NCBI RefSeq assembly: GCF_019583405.1
Contig: NZ_SZUU01000006.1
Location: forward strand, 124,001-188,000
Direction: 5' to 3'
DNA length: 64,000 nucleotides
From: Bacteroides fragilis
GTDB taxonomy: Bacteria; Bacteroidota; Bacteroidia; Bacteroidales; Bacteroidaceae
Positions 26,439 to 34,967 of the stretch are shown one piece after another. The translations under genes and the position numbers were made by a program. The notes beneath the pieces were generated by a model, which saw nothing but the letters and a program-made list of their open reading frames with translations, did not search any database and was not told the DNA's origin. Within the stretch, counting starts at the first letter, position 1. The number at the start of each line of letters is the position of its first letter.

Positions 26439-27311
26439 ATGGCGACAACATACGACGGGATCAACTATTTCCCGATAGGCGTAAATTTCATGGAAGAGAA
26501 CGCAATGGAAGTGATAGAAGCAAAATACGGAATAAAGGGCCCGGCAATCGTGCTGAAGCTGCTTTGTAAAATATACAAGGAAGGATACTTCATCCGTTGG
26601 GATGAAGAACAGTGCCTGATTTTCGCAAACAAAGCAGGGAGGGAAGTGCAAACAGAAGAGGTGAAGGGAATCATCAAGATTCTGTTCATCAAAGGAATAC
26701 TGGACGAAAACAGTTATCGGGAAAACGGAATACTGACTTCGGAAAGCATACAAAAGGTATGGCTGGAAGCTACGAAGCGAAGGAAAAGAGAACTGTCGAA
26801 GCTCCCCTATCTGATAGTAAAACCGGAAAAGGAAAACGGAAAACCCGATACTCCTTCTACACCACAGGAAACTCAGCAACCGGAGCTGTTCAAAGAGGAA
26901 AAAACACCTGTTAACCCGAAAAACGTAGTACATCATGTAGCCGTTGACGCAAAAAATGCATGCGATTCCGGACAAAGTAAAGTAAAGGAAAGGAAAGCAG
27001 AGGAAAGTAAAGAATTCCCCCCCTCAGCTCCCCCTGAAGGGGAGGGGGAAGAGCGGAAGGAGGATTCTGCTTATCTACAGATACCGGGATACGCCTTCAA
27101 TACAATGACGCACAATTACTCGGGACTGATGGACACGCTAAAGAGATTGAGCGTTACCGACACCGGGGAAGTAAACTCCATACTCAGGCTGTCGGACTAT
27201 GGGAGGAAGGGAACGACGGTGTGGAAACTGATTGCAAACACTTGCTGGAGCGATATAGGGGCCAAAGGAAGATATCTGATAGCGGCGCTAAACAAGGCGA
27301 AAAGAAGATAG
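26439..27311 (+). CDS. DUF4373 domain protein
   Basis: The frame is open from 26403, but the sequence resembling the family starts at MATTYDGINYFPIGVNF, giving 290 residues. The N-terminal 100 residues (YFPIGVNFMEEN, IEAKYGIKGPAIVLKLLCKI) fit DUF4373, related to the Lin1244/Lin1753-type N-terminal domains of phage replication proteins. A low-complexity linker rich in P, E and K (about 140-210) leads to a C-terminal domain resembling DnaD-type folds (SILRLSDYGRKGTTVWKLIAN). It may bind DNA. In Bacteroides such genes often sit beside capsule loci. The linker contains a GC-rich palindromic segment at 27017-27048. Confidence 0.8.
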   Translation: MATTYDGINYFPIGVNFMEENAMEVIEAKYGIKGPAIVLKLLCKIYKEGYFIRWDEEQCLIFANKAGREVQTEEVKGIIKILFIKGILDENSYRENGILTSESIQKVWLEATKRRKRELSKLPYLIVKPEKENGKPDTPSTPQETQQPELFKEEKTPVNPKNVVHHVAVDAKNACDSGQSKVKERKAEESKEFPPSAPPEGEGEERKEDSAYLQIPGYAFNTMTHNYSGLMDTLKRLSVTDTGEVNSILRLSDYGRKGTTVWKLIANTCWSDIGAKGRYLIAALNKAKRR

Positions 27312-27612
27312 CAGGGAGTGTCAGTCCCCTATTTGTAGTTGACAAAAAAGCAAGTATACAGGCTTTTTACCAGAAAGGGATTCGGTGAAACAAAGAAGTA
27401 AAGAGTATACCTAACAAACTAAAACACAGTGTTTTTAAAGCACAAGATTTCTCTCGCCCAAAGCTTTGTTTTAACGCTACGTTAAAGCTTGTTCTTTAAA
27501 TGCAAATAGCAAGTGTTTTAAATGCAAAAGGCTTGTTATTTGCACACAAGAATAAAATAACGGAGAAATGGCGTTAACAATGTTAATTGAGGGTAAGTAT
27601 TCTCACATAAAA
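27312..27612. other. gene-free stretch between convergent genes
   Basis: No gene is supported here. The stretch holds a short dyad TTTAACG-CTA-CGTTAAA near 27470 and several T/A-rich repeats of the type AAATGCAAA, and lies between the 3' ends of the DUF4373 gene and the AraC regulator. No clear terminator could be assigned. Confidence 0.5.
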
Positions 27613-28506
27613 TTATACCAGTTTCTTTTTCTTCCTGTAGTTTTCACGAAACTCTTTGGGTGAACATTCTTTCTTTTTCTTGAAGATCCGATTGAAATTA
27701 GAAAGATTATTAAACCCGCATTCATAACAGATTTCAGCAATAGACATAGTAGAATCAACCAGCAGGCGGGCAGCAAACCCCAAACGAATGTCAATGATAT
27801 AGTCCGAGAGGTTCTTGCTGGTACGCAATTTAAAGAAACGACTGAAAGATACCGGAGTCATTCCTACCATATCGGCCAACTGATTCAGGCGGATCTCTTC
27901 CTGATAATGGGCATTAATATATTCCTGCACCTTCTGTACGCGACGACTATCCGAATGAATGCCGATTTTAGCAAAAGAAGAACTTGACAACGTACGAGCC
28001 TCTTCGTTGAAAAGTGACAGTTCGTAAAGGATAGTCAGGAATTTGATAACAGCATAAAACCCCTGTTTCTCGGATGCCAGGGTATCGAGCAGAGGATAGA
28101 TTTTCAGGATGGCCGACATCGGAAAACAAAGACCTTTCTGAGCTTTCTCAAGCATATCACGAATGGAATCGAACTGATTCTTATTGATAAAGCTTTTAAA
28201 AAAGAGATCGGAGGAAAACTGGATCGTTATTTCACGGATCTCTTTTGAATGGCAATCGTGCTGCTCCCATACATGTTCCAGGTCTTTTCCAGTAATCAGA
28301 ACCAAATCATAATCACTGATCACTTCTGCCGAATCGCCGACAATGCGACGCACTCCGGCGGCTTTCTCCGTAAAGTTCAGCTCAAACTCGGCATGGTTGT
28401 GAATGGGATAGGTAAACTCCGTTTTATACCGTTCGGCAATATAAAAACAATCCTTGTCAGACAACGGAGTGATCTCCCGGATAATGTTGCTTTGTAGTGC
28501 ATTCAT
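27613..28506 (-). CDS. AraC-family transcriptional regulator
   Basis: The 297-residue protein has an N-terminal cupin-like sensor (YPIHNHAEFELNF) and a C-terminal pair of helix-turn-helix motifs (IRLNQLADMVGMTPVSFSRF; then SIAEICYECGFNNLSNFNRI), ending with SPKEFREN. It probably answers a small ligand and regulates a nearby or distant gene. It has its own promoter box and an inverted repeat next to its start codon, which suggests autoregulation. It is on the same strand as the MscS-type gene upstream but separated by that promoter. Confidence 0.92.
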   Translation of the reverse strand: MNALQSNIIREITPLSDKDCFYIAERYKTEFTYPIHNHAEFELNFTEKAAGVRRIVGDSAEVISDYDLVLITGKDLEHVWEQHDCHSKEIREITIQFSSDLFFKSFINKNQFDSIRDMLEKAQKGLCFPMSAILKIYPLLDTLASEKQGFYAVIKFLTILYELSLFNEEARTLSSSSFAKIGIHSDSRRVQKVQEYINAHYQEEIRLNQLADMVGMTPVSFSRFFKLRTSKNLSDYIIDIRLGFAARLLVDSTMSIAEICYECGFNNLSNFNRIFKKKKECSPKEFRENYRKKKKLV

Positions 28507-28537
28507 AGCTAATATAGTATTATTAGCTACAAATATA
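28506..28537 (-). promoter_or_regulatory. promoter and inverted repeat of the AraC gene
   Basis: TATATTTG on the minus strand (28530-28537) is a TAnnTTTG -7 box. Between it and the start codon are the arms TAGCTAATA (28506-28514) and TATTAGCTA (28521-28529). The repeat covers the expected transcription start and may be the regulator's own operator. Confidence 0.55.
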
Positions 28538-28547
28538 ATACACTTTT

Positions 28548-29795
28548 TTAATTTCTTCTACTCCACTCCCTAAAATCTTCTCCCGTAGGATTCTGGAATA
28601 CACGTAATCCGAATTCCGGAATAATAGCAAGCAGATGATCGAATACATCGGCCTGGATTCCTTCGTAAGGTACCCACTCTTTCACAGCAGAAAAAAAGTA
28701 AAGTTCGACCGGAATACCTTGTTCGGTGGGCTGAAGATAGCGTACCATGCAAGTGAGATTTTTATTCACGTCGGGAAGACTTCTCAGGTAGTTCGTCAAA
28801 TAGGCGCGAAACACACCAAGATTGGTCTGGCGTCGCCCATTGACCAAAATAGAGTTGTCTATGTGATGTTCTTTATTATACTCTTTCACCACCTTCTCGG
28901 TCTGCTCCACATAATCGGTCAACAATTGGACTTTCTTATATTTAGCCAGCATTTCGGGGGTACAGAATCTTACACTGTTCATATCAATATTGATAGAACG
29001 TTTCACACGCCGTCCACCGGACTCCTGCATACCCCGCCAATTCTGAAAAGAATCGCTGACCAGCAGATAGGGAGGAATGGTAGTGATGGTATTGTCCCAA
29101 TTGCGCACCTTCACTGTATTGAGCGTCACTTCAATCACCGTACCGTCGGCTCCGTATTTGGGCATAGCAATCCAGTCACCTACTTTCAGCATATTATTTG
29201 CAGAAAGTTGAATGCCGGACACAAATCCCATGATACTGTCTTTAAACACCAACATCAGGATGGCAGCCGAAGCACCAAGCCCGGTGAGCAATACCATCGG
29301 AGATTTATCTATCAATACACTGATAACAACAATTCCTCCAATGAAAAATAGTATCACTTGCGCTGTTTGCAACAAACCTTTCAATGGTCGATCACGAAAC
29401 TGCTCTCGCTCACTGTATACATGATAAACAGCCGACAGAAATGCGCTGATAAAACGTAGAAAAACCGCAATGATATAAATCATGCAAATACGACGAATAA
29501 AATCGAGGGCACTTACATTTGGAATTGCCAAAGGAATCAACACATAAATAATGATGGGGGGGACAAGATGACTGAGATAAATCAGTACTTTACGGTCGAA
29601 TACAATATCATCCCAGGTTGCTTTGGTCTTTTTCACTAGTTTAGCAACCACTCTTAAAAGAATGTTACGACAAATAAGATCGGCTAAAAAGGCAACACCG
29701 ATAATCAGTATCAGTGTGATAATAGGACCTACTTCATTGCTGTTAAATCCCCAGGAAACGAATAAGTTATTTATCTTTTCGGTTATTTGTTCCAT
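28548..29795 (-). CDS. MscS-family mechanosensitive ion channel
   Basis: The 415-residue protein has several N-terminal membrane helices (for example GPIITLILIIGVAFLADLI and VILFFIGGIVVISVLI), then the pore-lining and beta-domain region with GFVSGIQLSANNMLKVGDWI, GTVIEVTLNTVKVRNWDN and a C-terminal cytoplasmic domain. It belongs to the larger YbdG-like group with four or more helices. It would release solutes on hypo-osmotic stress. Its start overlaps the DUF4435 gene by 29 bases, so it is translated with the AAA/DUF4435 pair, an unusual partnership. Confidence 0.92.
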   Translation of the reverse strand: MEQITEKINNLFVSWGFNSNEVGPIITLILIIGVAFLADLICRNILLRVVAKLVKKTKATWDDIVFDRKVLIYLSHLVPPIIIYVLIPLAIPNVSALDFIRRICMIYIIAVFLRFISAFLSAVYHVYSEREQFRDRPLKGLLQTAQVILFFIGGIVVISVLIDKSPMVLLTGLGASAAILMLVFKDSIMGFVSGIQLSANNMLKVGDWIAMPKYGADGTVIEVTLNTVKVRNWDNTITTIPPYLLVSDSFQNWRGMQESGGRRVKRSINIDMNSVRFCTPEMLAKYKKVQLLTDYVEQTEKVVKEYNKEHHIDNSILVNGRRQTNLGVFRAYLTNYLRSLPDVNKNLTCMVRYLQPTEQGIPVELYFFSAVKEWVPYEGIQADVFDHLLAIIPEFGLRVFQNPTGEDFREWSRRN

Positions 29796-30783
29796 ATAAA
29801 AACTCTTTAATATCTTCTTTCAACCATTGATAGAGGTATAAATCTTTGTATGCACTGTTTTTGCGGAGCATTACTTCCACATTCACCTGACTGTTCTGAT
29901 AACAAGTCAGTTCGTTATGAAATTGTTCATTGTGTTCTGCCAACTTCTTGATTTCCTGTTCACGCTCGCGCCTTAAAGCCGTACAGACGGGAGTCAGCAC
30001 TTTCATCACTACATTATCCATAATATGATGCCCTTGAACAAACAAATAAGTAGTATCAGGAAGTACTCCGAGCCTTTCAAGTTCGGCCGATAATCTGTCG
30101 ATCTCTTCGAGCCCCTGCGGAAAGCGTGTAGACAATTCGGACAACTTAGCTGTAACCGAACGTCTCACCACTTCCAGAGAACGTTCCGGATGTCTCAGGC
30201 TAACATCGTGCAAGCGAACACAGCCATTAAACTCACTCATGGAAAACGTATAAGTATCATGGCGGCGATAAAACCAGACAGACCATAGGAAAAGCGGATA
30301 AACGATCCGGGAGTATCGCTTCATAAACTCGTTGAAATCAATGAGGTGACGGTCATTCAAAGTTGCCTGTACACAAACCTCATGCAAGCTGTCGGCGTAA
30401 CAATGATAGTTCTCAATGGCATAGGCATAGGTCTGAAAAATATATTTGTTACGGTTAATCTTACGCGAGGTGGAGGTAGCTCCCTGCAACAGAAAGTCAT
30501 AGTCACTATCTACGCAAGCAATCAGGCTTTTCCCGAGCTCAGCGGTATTGAGAGTATTCATCAACACCATCTTCTTGCCTTTGGCCAACGATGTAGCGGA
30601 AGGAAGCATCACTTGAAAATAATGTTCTTCGTCCTCAAACTCTTCAAGCAGGGTACGCCAGAAAGCTACATCATCATAACTCTCAACATAAGCAACGATT
30701 CGGCGGCGTGCCTTTTTAGAGTACAGCTTATGGGCTGCACTGAAGTAGGAAGAGGTCAGATTATCTTTAAGACTAATTGCCAT
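29767..30783 (-). CDS. DUF4435 (TOPRIM-like) protein, AriB-like
   Basis: The 338-residue protein has a TOPRIM-like N-terminal core: VAYVESYDDVAFWRTLL (E-x2-D-D), a lysine-rich KGKKMVL turn and ACVDSDYDFLL with the D-x-D pair. This is the DUF4435 family, which includes the AriB effector of PARIS anti-phage systems and OLD-like nucleases. It lies 21 bases after a small AAA ATPase, the same pairing as AriA-AriB. It could be a nuclease held in check by the ATPase. Alternatively it is a core Bacteroides pair with a different job; the sequence alone does not decide. Confidence 0.8.
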   Translation of the reverse strand: MAISLKDNLTSSYFSAAHKLYSKKARRRIVAYVESYDDVAFWRTLLEEFEDEEHYFQVMLPSATSLAKGKKMVLMNTLNTAELGKSLIACVDSDYDFLLQGATSTSRKINRNKYIFQTYAYAIENYHCYADSLHEVCVQATLNDRHLIDFNEFMKRYSRIVYPLFLWSVWFYRRHDTYTFSMSEFNGCVRLHDVSLRHPERSLEVVRRSVTAKLSELSTRFPQGLEEIDRLSAELERLGVLPDTTYLFVQGHHIMDNVVMKVLTPVCTALRREREQEIKKLAEHNEQFHNELTCYQNSQVNVEVMLRKNSAYKDLYLYQWLKEDIKEFLYGTNNRKDK

Positions 30784-30804
30784 AGGTCGTGTTTGGGTTA
30801 AATG

Positions 30805-31632
30805 CTATTTATAACTGGTTGCAATATCACTGACTTCGGTTACTGCATCGAGCCATCCTTCCATGATCACTGCAGGAGAATGTGTCGTTAGTATAATCTG
30901 CACATTCGGATTCAGTTCACGGATCATCGATATCAGCTTTTGCTGCCATTCGATATGCAAAGAAGCTTCGGGCTCGTCCATGAACAATACGCAATGGGCA
31001 TTATCCTGTACAAGTACAGTAAGCAGGATCACCAACATCTGTTTCTCACCGGAAGAGAGCTTATTAGGAAACAGAAGTTCACCATCCTGATAAAAAGCAA
31101 TATCATTGCGTTTACGGTCTATTTTTTTACGGGTATAGCTGAACAGTTCATCGACCAAGTCTTGAAAACGGCGCTTGGTTACTGAAAGCGTAGCTGCTTT
31201 GCCGCGCTCTTCTTCGTTATTACTACTCAGCAGATCGATCATCTTATTGCCGATATTGACCTGGTAGTCAAGGTAGCGGCGCTGCAACAGATAGAGTTGC
31301 CAGTCGAGTTCGGACTTTACATTCTTATCTGCCATACGGGCTGTGAAGTCTCCCATAATAAGCGGACGATCGTAACTGCGGATCACGTCATACGGAATGT
31401 AAGTAGCTTCCGGATTATCAAAAAAGACACGTACCCCGTTTTTTTCATCACTCTTTACTTCACCTGATAACTGTTCAAGATAACCTACCGATCGATTCAG
31501 GATAGTAGTTTTTCCTACTCCATTGATACCGGATAGTATATTGACATCCGGACGAAGGTCCCAGACTATGTTGAACCGGTCCCATAATCCGTTTATTTCA
31601 ATTCGTTTGATATAATTGGCTGATAGTTCCAT
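30805..31632 (-). CDS. AAA/ABC-type ATPase, AriA/OLD-like
   Basis: The start is taken at MELSANYIKRI (275 residues). An ATG at 31644 would leave only about 4 bases of leader after the predicted transcription start. Walker A is GINGVGKT (35-42), the ABC signature is LSSGEKQ, Walker B is CVLFMDEPEASLH and the switch histidine is in TTHSPAVI. This is the AAA_15/21, OLD- and RecF-like group with a short insert instead of a long coiled coil. It heads the operon ATPase - DUF4435 - MscS channel and probably forms a sensor complex with the DUF4435 protein. Confidence 0.88.
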   Translation of the reverse strand: MELSANYIKRIEINGLWDRFNIVWDLRPDVNILSGINGVGKTTILNRSVGYLEQLSGEVKSDEKNGVRVFFDNPEATYIPYDVIRSYDRPLIMGDFTARMADKNVKSELDWQLYLLQRRYLDYQVNIGNKMIDLLSSNNEEERGKAATLSVTKRRFQDLVDELFSYTRKKIDRKRNDIAFYQDGELLFPNKLSSGEKQMLVILLTVLVQDNAHCVLFMDEPEASLHIEWQQKLISMIRELNPNVQIILTTHSPAVIMEGWLDAVTEVSDIATSYK

Positions 31633-31654
31633 AAATGGTTGCATTTAAATTAAA

Positions 31655-31693
31655 CAAATATAGAAAATTCAAACGATAAATTAGTTACTTTTG
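31655..31693. promoter_or_regulatory. divergent promoters for ATPase operon and DMT exporter
   Basis: A minus-strand TATATTTG box (31655-31662) faces the ATPase operon and a plus-strand TACTTTTG box (31686-31693) faces the exporter gene. Both fit TAnnTTTG. Clear -33 boxes are not seen. Confidence 0.55.
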
Positions 31694-31723
31694 CATCAGT
31701 TTTCAATAAAGGTAACATTCGGT

Positions 31724-32641
31724 ATGGAGATTGATAAGAATCTGAAAGGACATGCACTGGCATTTACGGCCAACGTGATGTGGGGATTAATGTCCCCTAT
31801 CGGCAAATCGGCATTGACAGAGTTTTCGGCACTTTCGGTAACCACCTTTCGCATGGTAGGGGCGGCAGCAGCTTTCTGGATACTTTCCGCTTTCTGTAAA
31901 CAAGAGCAGGTAGGACACCGTGACATGCTGAAAATTTTCTTCGCTTCTCTGTTCGCCCTTGTTTTCAATCAGGGAATATTTATATTCGGCTTGTCTCTCA
32001 CTTCTCCGATAGACGCATCTATCGTAACAACGACTTCACCTATCATCACCATGATTGTGGCAGCTATCTATCTGAAAGAACCGGTTACAAACAAAAAGGT
32101 ATTGGGAATTTTCATTGGAGCAATGGGAGCATTGATCTTGATTTTAAGCAGTCAGGCGACAAGCGCAGGAGGAGGAAGCATCTGGGGAGACTTACTTTGT
32201 ATGATCGCCCAACTCAGCTTCTCTATCTACCTGACCGTATTCAAAGGATTATCCCAACGCTATTCGGCCATCACAATTAATAAGTGGATGTTTATTTATG
32301 CATCTATATGCTATATTCCTTTTTCTTACCAGGATATAGCGGGCATCGAGTGGAACAGTATTTCGACCGCTGCCATTTATCAGGTACTTTATGTGGTACT
32401 ATGCGGAAGCTTCATTGCTTACATCTGCATCATGACTGCACAAAAACTGATGCGCCCTACAGTAGTAAGTATGTATAACTATGTGCAACCCATTGTTGCT
32501 TCCGTAGCGGCGATCTTAATGGGAATCGGAAGCTTCGGCTGGGAAAAAGGAGTTGCGATTGCATTGGTATTTCTTGGAGTCTACTTTGTGACTCAAAGTA
32601 AATCGAAGGCAGATTTGGAAAAGGCGGGAAGAAAAGTTTGA
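31724..32641 (+). CDS. DMT-superfamily transporter (EamA domains)
   Basis: The 305-residue protein starts at MEIDKNLKGHALAFTANVM; an ATG at 31691 lies inside the promoter box and is unlikely. It has ten predicted helices arranged as two EamA repeats, with typical segments NVMWGLMSPIGK, FNQGIFIFGLSLTSP, and PIVASVAAILMGI. It is likely an exporter of metabolites or amino acids at the inner membrane. Transported substrate is unknown. It is a single-gene unit divergent from the ATPase operon. Confidence 0.9.
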   Translation: MEIDKNLKGHALAFTANVMWGLMSPIGKSALTEFSALSVTTFRMVGAAAAFWILSAFCKQEQVGHRDMLKIFFASLFALVFNQGIFIFGLSLTSPIDASIVTTTSPIITMIVAAIYLKEPVTNKKVLGIFIGAMGALILILSSQATSAGGGSIWGDLLCMIAQLSFSIYLTVFKGLSQRYSAITINKWMFIYASICYIPFSYQDIAGIEWNSISTAAIYQVLYVVLCGSFIAYICIMTAQKLMRPTVVSMYNYVQPIVASVAAILMGIGSFGWEKGVAIALVFLGVYFVTQSKSKADLEKAGRKV

Positions 32642-32735
32642 ACGGAAAATATCCTCAAAAATAACTCTCTAAAGAATGCCGAGCAAAATTTAAACAAGCT
32701 CTTAAAAAAGTTCTCATTATTTATAAGTTGTTTCT

Positions 32736-33425
32736 CTAAGATTGTGTAATTTCTTCTATTACCTCAAAAATATAGTCTGTCCGATCATCTTCCCCGATAG
32801 GCAAAGCACATTCTATTTCTTCCATTATATTGGAACGAGAAGTCAACATGACCATTTTTTCTTTCAGATATTGTTTAAGAGCTTCGTCTTTTTCTTCCTG
32901 AAAGCGTTCAATGAAATCCGGGCAACTATTCAAAATGTATATAATATCTTCAAAATCATGTGAAGTACGCAAATCATCGCCCCCTCTGCCTGCCAATGCC
33001 TCAAACTTAGTGGCTACATAATAAGTAACAGGAAATACATAAATGGTTGTACCATCGGGCAAAGTTCTCGGTTCTTTATTAATGATTGCCGGGTGATACC
33101 ACATATTGGAAAAACCGATGACACCTTCATCGTCCGGCATAATATCAACAGTTTCTCCCTGATATATCCACCGGCAAATAGGAGCATCGGGAGTTTGGTC
33201 GTTTTGAAAACCTTTCCCCCTTAATAACTCGCATAGTTCGTTGAATCCTTTATAAGATGCCAATTCTATTACACAATCCACGTCCATTGTCGGACGGATA
33301 TCTGTTGCTGCCGGGTCACTGACATATAATTCGGCAACAGCTCCACCGACATAGACTACACTTTCATTCAAATCGCCTAACCCGGAAGCTACTTTCTGTA
33401 ACCTGTTTAAATTACTCCCTGCCAT
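32736..33425 (-). CDS. nucleotidyltransferase, AbiEii-like (toxin candidate)
   Basis: Starting at MAGSNLNRLQKV the protein has 229 residues; an ATG at 33452 would add nine. It has the polymerase-beta-like signature VVYVGGAVAELYV (GG at 27-28) followed by TMDVDCVIE with the metal-binding aspartates D48 and D50. The rest resembles AbiEii/AbiGii-type nucleotidyltransferases. It overlaps the upstream wHTH gene by 14 bases, giving a two-gene unit like AbiE-type toxin-antitoxin systems. Toxicity is inference from architecture. Confidence 0.78.
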   Translation of the reverse strand: MAGSNLNRLQKVASGLGDLNESVVYVGGAVAELYVSDPAATDIRPTMDVDCVIELASYKGFNELCELLRGKGFQNDQTPDAPICRWIYQGETVDIMPDDEGVIGFSNMWYHPAIINKEPRTLPDGTTIYVFPVTYYVATKFEALAGRGGDDLRTSHDFEDIIYILNSCPDFIERFQEEKDEALKQYLKEKMVMLTSRSNIMEEIECALPIGEDDRTDYIFEVIEEITQS

Positions 33426-33942
33426 ATTCCTGGAAATATTTTTTAAGTTCAACTTTTGCTATTTCAATCTCTCTTGTTTTACCGATACGTAATGCATCTA
33501 CAATAACTAATAATTCATATAGTTCCGTATCTCTATTTATAACTTCCGGTACGGACTTATACAGTGGTTCTATCCTTTGCCCTCTTTCCGTTCCGTTCTT
33601 ATATGCCCATACATATTTCTCCTTTCCCTGGCTGATTTGTTCCTTAATAGGAGTAGCCGAAAACGCAGTAGGTATTCCTCGGACAACGCTTTCCGGCTGA
33701 ACGGGAAATACATATTTCAAACCATGTACAAGAAATTCTTCCAACGCTATAATATTGACTTTCTGTTTATTCCGGTCAATCAATTTAGCGATACGGCATC
33801 TTTCGAGTGCTTCGGAAATCTCTGATGCACTAATTTTAAGAGAAGCAGCTATATCTTTATTCAATAGCCTCTTTCCGTCTTTGGTCGTTTTCTTTAATAA
33901 TATCACTACGTCCTGTGGACGCATTCCACTATGTTTTTTCAT
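33412..33942 (-). CDS. wHTH regulator, antitoxin-like partner
   Basis: The 176-residue protein has an N-terminal winged helix (RPQDVVILLKKTTKDGK, LNKDIAASLKISASEISEAL) of the MarR/AbiEi type, then a middle region with HGLKYVFPVQPESVVRGIPT and a helical end. Its start codon lies 5 bases from a perfect 44-bp palindrome. The gene overlaps the nucleotidyltransferase by 14 bases. The likely role is autorepression and neutralising or controlling its partner enzyme. Confidence 0.78.
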   Translation of the reverse strand: MKKHSGMRPQDVVILLKKTTKDGKRLLNKDIAASLKISASEISEALERCRIAKLIDRNKQKVNIIALEEFLVHGLKYVFPVQPESVVRGIPTAFSATPIKEQISQGKEKYVWAYKNGTERGQRIEPLYKSVPEVINRDTELYELLVIVDALRIGKTREIEIAKVELKKYFQEYGRE

Positions 33943-33947
33943 TTTAC

Positions 33948-33991
33948 AAAACCATTAATTTGCAATTCGCGAATTGCAAATTAATGGTTTT
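33948..33991. promoter_or_regulatory. 44-bp perfect palindrome, operator 1
   Basis: The half-site AAAACCATTAATTTGCAATT (continuing CG) is followed without a gap by its exact reverse complement. The core TTTGCAATTCGCGAATTGCA recurs at operator 2. It begins 5 bases upstream of the wHTH start codon, so it overlaps the ribosome entry region and the 5' end of the transcript. Confidence 0.85.
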
Positions 33992-34016
33992 ATTATTTGA
34001 TATGCAAGCAAATATG

Positions 34017-34024
34017 CAAATATA
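34017..34024 (-). promoter_or_regulatory. promoter of the wHTH/nucleotidyltransferase pair
   Basis: TATATTTG on the minus strand is a TAnnTTTG -7 box lying between the two palindromic operators, so a protein bound at both would bracket it. A clear -33 box is not seen. Confidence 0.5.
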
Positions 34025-34055
34025 TTCCAGAATCAAGCATTTTTTAAAGAATACG

Positions 34056-34081
34056 GATTTGCAATTCGCGAATTGCAAATC
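34056..34081. promoter_or_regulatory. 26-bp perfect palindrome, operator 2
   Basis: GATTTGCAATTCG joined directly to its complement. It shares the 22-bp core with operator 1, 108 bases away, and overlaps the last bases of the metallophosphoesterase gene. Confidence 0.85.
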
Positions 34082-34838
34082 AAATAGAAATAATACTGTT
34101 TGAATCAAATTGGCTGTTTTCTTTTTTGCTGATATAGCCGCAAGGATTGGTAACCAGTTCTGTATCATGGAGCCGGTACGACTTTCTGCACTGGTGGGAA
34201 TGTCCGTATATCCAGTAATCGATAGTGTTATCTCTAATAAGCTCATCCAGATTATTGGCATACAGTGCCGGATACCAGCTATTTTGAAGTTGTTCGCTGA
34301 TAGCTTCGAGAATAGGAACATGGTGCGAAACAATAATTCTTTTGGAGTACTTCTTTTCCAGTTCCTTACTAATATAATCCCGGCAGAAGCGATTTTCATC
34401 ATTATACTTGTCAATTGTTATAGGAACTCCCTCATACTGTATGCAGGTAAAATCATTGCAACAATTTCTGATACGTTCACTTATATCAGTAGGAATCTGT
34501 GACCATAATGTCGAAAGAATAATCTGCACTCCTTCAATAACGACTGATTGATTATAGTACCAGTGTATATTATCTCTGATTATTCCTGATGCGCTTTTGC
34601 GTAACGAAGCTAAATCATATCCCTTATAGAACTCATGATTTCCCGGAATGACAAGTACTTGGGCAAAAGTCGAAGATATTTCATCCCAAAAAGGATTTTG
34701 CAGATAGCCTTCATCCCAGCACATCGTATCACCTGCAAGTATCAGTATATCAGCAAAAGGAATAATTTTTTCCTTTTGAAAATATTGGGCATTTCTTGGT
34801 ATTTCCAAGTGAAGGTCAGACACAAACTGTATATTCAT
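34080..34838 (-). CDS. metallophosphoesterase
   Basis: The 252-residue protein has the calcineurin-like motif series: FVSDLHLE (D7, H9), LAGDTM, PGNHEFY, and IYGHSHQ near the end. Two metal ions would be bound. The substrate may be a nucleotide, phosphodiester or phosphoprotein; no signal peptide is visible, so it acts in the cytosol. The stop codon lies inside operator 2 of the downstream regulator gene. A 129-base AT-rich gap separates it from meaB. Confidence 0.9.
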   Translation of the reverse strand: MNIQFVSDLHLEIPRNAQYFQKEKIIPFADILILAGDTMCWDEGYLQNPFWDEISSTFAQVLVIPGNHEFYKGYDLASLRKSASGIIRDNIHWYYNQSVVIEGVQIILSTLWSQIPTDISERIRNCCNDFTCIQYEGVPITIDKYNDENRFCRDYISKELEKKYSKRIIVSHHVPILEAISEQLQNSWYPALYANNLDELIRDNTIDYWIYGHSHQCRKSYRLHDTELVTNPCGYISKKENSQFDSNSIISI

Positions 34839-34967
34839 TCGCTTTAATTATTATGAAGTCAAGGCTATTATTGCAATCCAACTGCGAAAATACTCATTTT
34901 TCGAGTATTATTGCAGATAGAACGTCGCCTTTTCATGTCATCACGACAATACAGAATCGAACTGACG

